Part shown: positions 30,066 to 31,686 of the stretch, one piece after another
Position numbering within the stretch: the stretch's first letter is position 1
Layout of the letters: each line of letters opens with the position of its first letter
Assembly: GCA_003427395.1 (NCBI GenBank)
Contig: BFEA01000260.1
Location: 1,204,277 to 1,235,962, forward strand
Reading direction: 5' to 3'
Source: Chara braunii
Lineage: Eukaryota > Streptophyta > Charophyceae > Charales > Characeae
Length of the DNA: 31,686 bases
Program-made: the position numbers and the translations under genes
Notes under the pieces: generated by a model
The model's database searches: none
Told to the model about the DNA's origin: nothing
What the model saw: the letters and a program-made list of their open reading frames with translations, nothing else

Positions 30066-30606
30066 CAAGTCACAAACCTCTATGTTTCTCTAAGAAAAAA
30101 GTGTCATCTCGACTTCTGAGTGATCTAGAGCCCTGACCTTTTTACCTGATTCATGTAAATGATCCGATATCCACAATCCCATATTCGCAAACCTCAATTT
30201 GCAGACTACGAGTGATTTTGATATTTGAATAGACAAAAGTTTAGAACCAAGATAGTTGACCTCTACCTTTTTTTTTCCCACAAATCGCTTAAGTTATTCT
30301 CTTAACTTAGGTGCCAAATTCATTGCTTCTTTGAAAGATAGGGAAACTTTCATCTCTTACACCATGTTAATAATTATATCACCTATTACTACTTTCTCTT
30401 CTGATTCATTATTGATACTAAACTTTTTTCTTTTCTCTTGCTCGTTTTCGTATGATGTGACCATCTGCTCTTGTTCTGCCATTTTTTTTTTTCTTCTCTC
30501 TAGTCATACGAGGAGGCATGCTAGCTTGAAGGTTACTCACCTTACAGACTACAGTCCCAAGATCCATGAGAGCCGCAAATGGTAAATCTCCCTAAAAAGA
30601 CGCCAT
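30057..30606 (-). pseudogene. leader/linker upstream of the protease (broken)
   Basis: An ATG at 30606-30604 starts a readable frame, with a TAG after four codons. A frameshift occurs in the A11 run at 30482-30492 (minus strand). From there one frame reads on, with stops at three points, through a K/E/Q-rich helix, a V-S-L-S-F-K-E-A segment, a K-K-V-E-V-N-Y-L-G-S-K-L segment and A-L-D-H-S-E-V-E-M to the protease active site. The helical, charged composition suits a gag C-terminus or gag-pol linker. No zinc knuckle was found. Sequence to the right is a GC island, so the rest of gag is missing or displaced. Confidence 0.6.
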
Positions 30607-30639
30607 ATTAAATCACCACTACCCCCGCCGTTGGAAATT

Positions 30640-30862
30640 ACGGCCGACCGGTAGGGTGATTTCTTGCATGCAAGGCCGGCCTACCGGTATNTTGGGCAAC
30701 TACCGGGTACAGTAGCAAGGGCCAAGTCCAGGGTAGTGGGACCCGCAGTCAGAGGCAGTGTACCGGCCTTTAAGCGACGGCCGCCGGTGGGGGGTCCTAT
30801 GTATTTTATAAAGCCGCCGTCGTCGAGGCCGCGGCCTCGATTTTAGGAGTCGTTTTTTTTTT
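30640..30862. repeat. GC-rich palindromic island G, contains an undetermined base
   Basis: It contains ACCGGTAGG (30647-30655) paired with CCTACCGGT (30680-30688), GGCCGGCC, several TACCGG/CCGGTA words, and an 18-bp perfect palindrome TCGAGGCCGCGGCCTCGA (30823-30840). An N at 30691 shows the assembly was uncertain here. A T-tract followed by CGG (about 30852-30864) closes the island, as in islands A and E. It sits where the gag of the second gypsy element would begin. Confidence 0.6.
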
Positions 30863-30904
30863 TCGGGAAGCGGAATTGCATTTTTTGTTTTTTTGTGTGG
30901 CATG

Positions 30905-31205
30905 GCGGGTGCATGTGGTCATGCTCTACAAGGAAGTTCATTCTCATTTTGCAGACATGTGTGCATCGCCACAACACTGTAGACATGTGAAGAATGAGAA
31001 TGAACTTCCCGATAAAACATGGCCACATACATTCAATACGCCACACTCATAGGGCCTCGCTGCACTACTCTTGACATGCACAAAAGACAAAAATCATGGC
31101 GGTGCATCTTTCCAAATTCTTGCGGAAGATTCACTCTCGTTCTGCACATTTCAAGAGTAGTGCAGCGAGGCGATTGAATATGTGGGCATCGCCACTGGGA
31201 ATTGA
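30905..31205. repeat. complex foldback: two perfect inverted repeats of 17 and 21 bp
   Basis: Arms 30932-30948 and 30993-31009 (GGAAGTTCATTCTCATT and its complement) flank 44 bp. Arms 31054-31074 and 31151-31171 (GCCTCGCTGCACTACTCTTGA and its complement) flank 76 bp. A diverged version of the first arm (GGAAGATTCACTCTCGTTCTGCA) lies inside the second hairpin, and CACATA-ATTCAAT words extend it outward. So two related hairpins are nested or tandem, as in foldback or MITE-like elements. No terminal target duplication was found. Confidence 0.7.
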
Positions 31206-31235
31206 ACGGTGCTGTCATTGGCGAATGATGTGGCG

Positions 31236-31387
31236 TGTCCTTCCTTCAGAGAGAGAGAGAGAATGAAGTGGCGAGCGTGCGAGAGGCGACGCGCTGAGGG
31301 CAGAGAGCGAGAGAGAGAGAGAGAGAGAATGAAGTGGCGAGCGTGCGAGAGGCGACGCGTTGAGGGCAGAGAGAGAGAGAGAGCGAG

Positions 31388-31447
<60 letters not shown>

Positions 31448-31448
31448 G
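31236..31448. repeat. GA microsatellite with a 66-bp tandem duplication
   Basis: GA runs separate two copies of AATGAAGTGGCGAGCGTGCG (31262 and 31328, period 66) and end in a long GA run (about 31373-31446). Open frames here consist only of R/E or S/L repeats and are not genes. Confidence 0.9.
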
Positions 31449-31630
31449 GTGCCGTTCGCGGCTGATCGTTGTCAGCACGGGCGAATGACTGCTTCTGAGT
31501 GCTTCGCCTATCTCTGTAAGTACTGGTGTCGCGGCTAATCACGAGGTATGCCTCCAGTTGCTCGCCAGTGCCTCGACGTCCGGGTCGGGTGGGAATGTTA
31601 TCCACTCCAATGTGCATCCCTCCACATCCC

Positions 31631-31632
<2 letters not shown>
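31449..31632. other. short unique sequence between microsatellites
   Basis: GC-balanced sequence without a recognisable gene. Confidence 0.4.

Positions 31633-31686
<54 letters not shown>
31633..31686. repeat. CT microsatellite, cut by the window end
   Basis: About 27 CT/TC dinucleotides running off the window. They are complementary to the GA run 190 bp upstream. Confidence 0.95.

Larger units (their letters stand above)
26392..30606 (-). mobile_element. second Ty3/gypsy retrotransposon, old, AT-enriched, minus strand
   Basis: Protease, RT, RNase H, integrase core and integrase C-terminus follow each other in Ty3/gypsy order on the minus strand, broken by many stops and frameshifts. Its RT has P-Q-G-S-T-N in motif B and Y-S-D-D at the active site, in place of the G-L-T-N-A-P and Y-L-D-D of the plus-strand element. 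The two therefore belong to distinct lineages; the P-Q-G form recalls a group known from fungi and some algae (from memory). The strong AT shift, including loss of one integrase Asp and many TAA/TAG/TGA codons, indicates a much older insertion. Neither LTR has been delimited. Confidence 0.85.

Noticed and set aside
30256-30585. 109-codon plus-strand frame
   Set aside because: Shadow of the charged leader of the minus-strand gypsy element.
31209-31617. Frames of R/E or S/L repeats
   Set aside because: Translation of GA/CT microsatellites.

Overview
The window looks like repeat-dominated nuclear DNA of a green-lineage eukaryote. The evidence is Ty3/gypsy retrotransposon sequence, a U2-snRNA-like sequence closest to plant-type U2, long homopolymers and microsatellites, and no operon-like coding. 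The mosaic of GC-rich elements in AT-rich DNA and the style of the gypsy proteins remind me of the very repeat-rich charophyte alga Chara, but that is recollection, not proof. I see no intact host gene.

Layout. Bases 1-4234 hold the 3' two thirds of a plus-strand Ty3/gypsy element: gag tail with a CCHC knuckle, protease, RT, RNase H, integrase and a chromodomain-like tail. It is broken by stops and small indels but still easy to read. It is followed by a candidate LTR and by a second, related LTR in inverted orientation (about 4344-5828). Bases 5870-6412 hold two GC-rich palindromic islands. Bases 7110-7299 (minus) are a full-length U2-snRNA-like sequence without the branch-site-pairing word or an Sm site. 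A low-complexity tandem tract follows (7680-8180). Bases 8217 to about 11735 (minus) carry an old broken coding locus with gag-like traits: acidic coil, acidic linker and a half zinc knuckle.

Bases 12000-20450 are mostly AT-rich and gene-free. They contain four more GC islands (13385-16085) whose hairpin arms differ from island to island while pairing is kept, several diverged direct repeats, an 84-bp minisatellite, and one unrecognised broken minus-strand frame (17790-18167). Bases 20450-22000 carry an unrecognised degraded coding region. Around 24 kb a minus-strand coiled-coil-like remnant and a plus-strand RG-rich first-exon candidate start 88 bp apart in divergent orientation. Bases 26392-30606 (minus) are a second, much more decayed and AT-enriched gypsy element of a different lineage (protease, RT with YSDD, RNase H, integrase). 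The right end has a GC palindromic island with an N, a foldback structure (30905-31175) and GA/CT microsatellites.

Nothing here acts together as a pathway. The window reads as layered transposon insertions of different ages, with decay that fits cytosine-methylation-driven mutation. The most unusual feature is the family of GC islands with covarying inverted repeats; the most clear-cut non-TE relic is the U2-like sequence.
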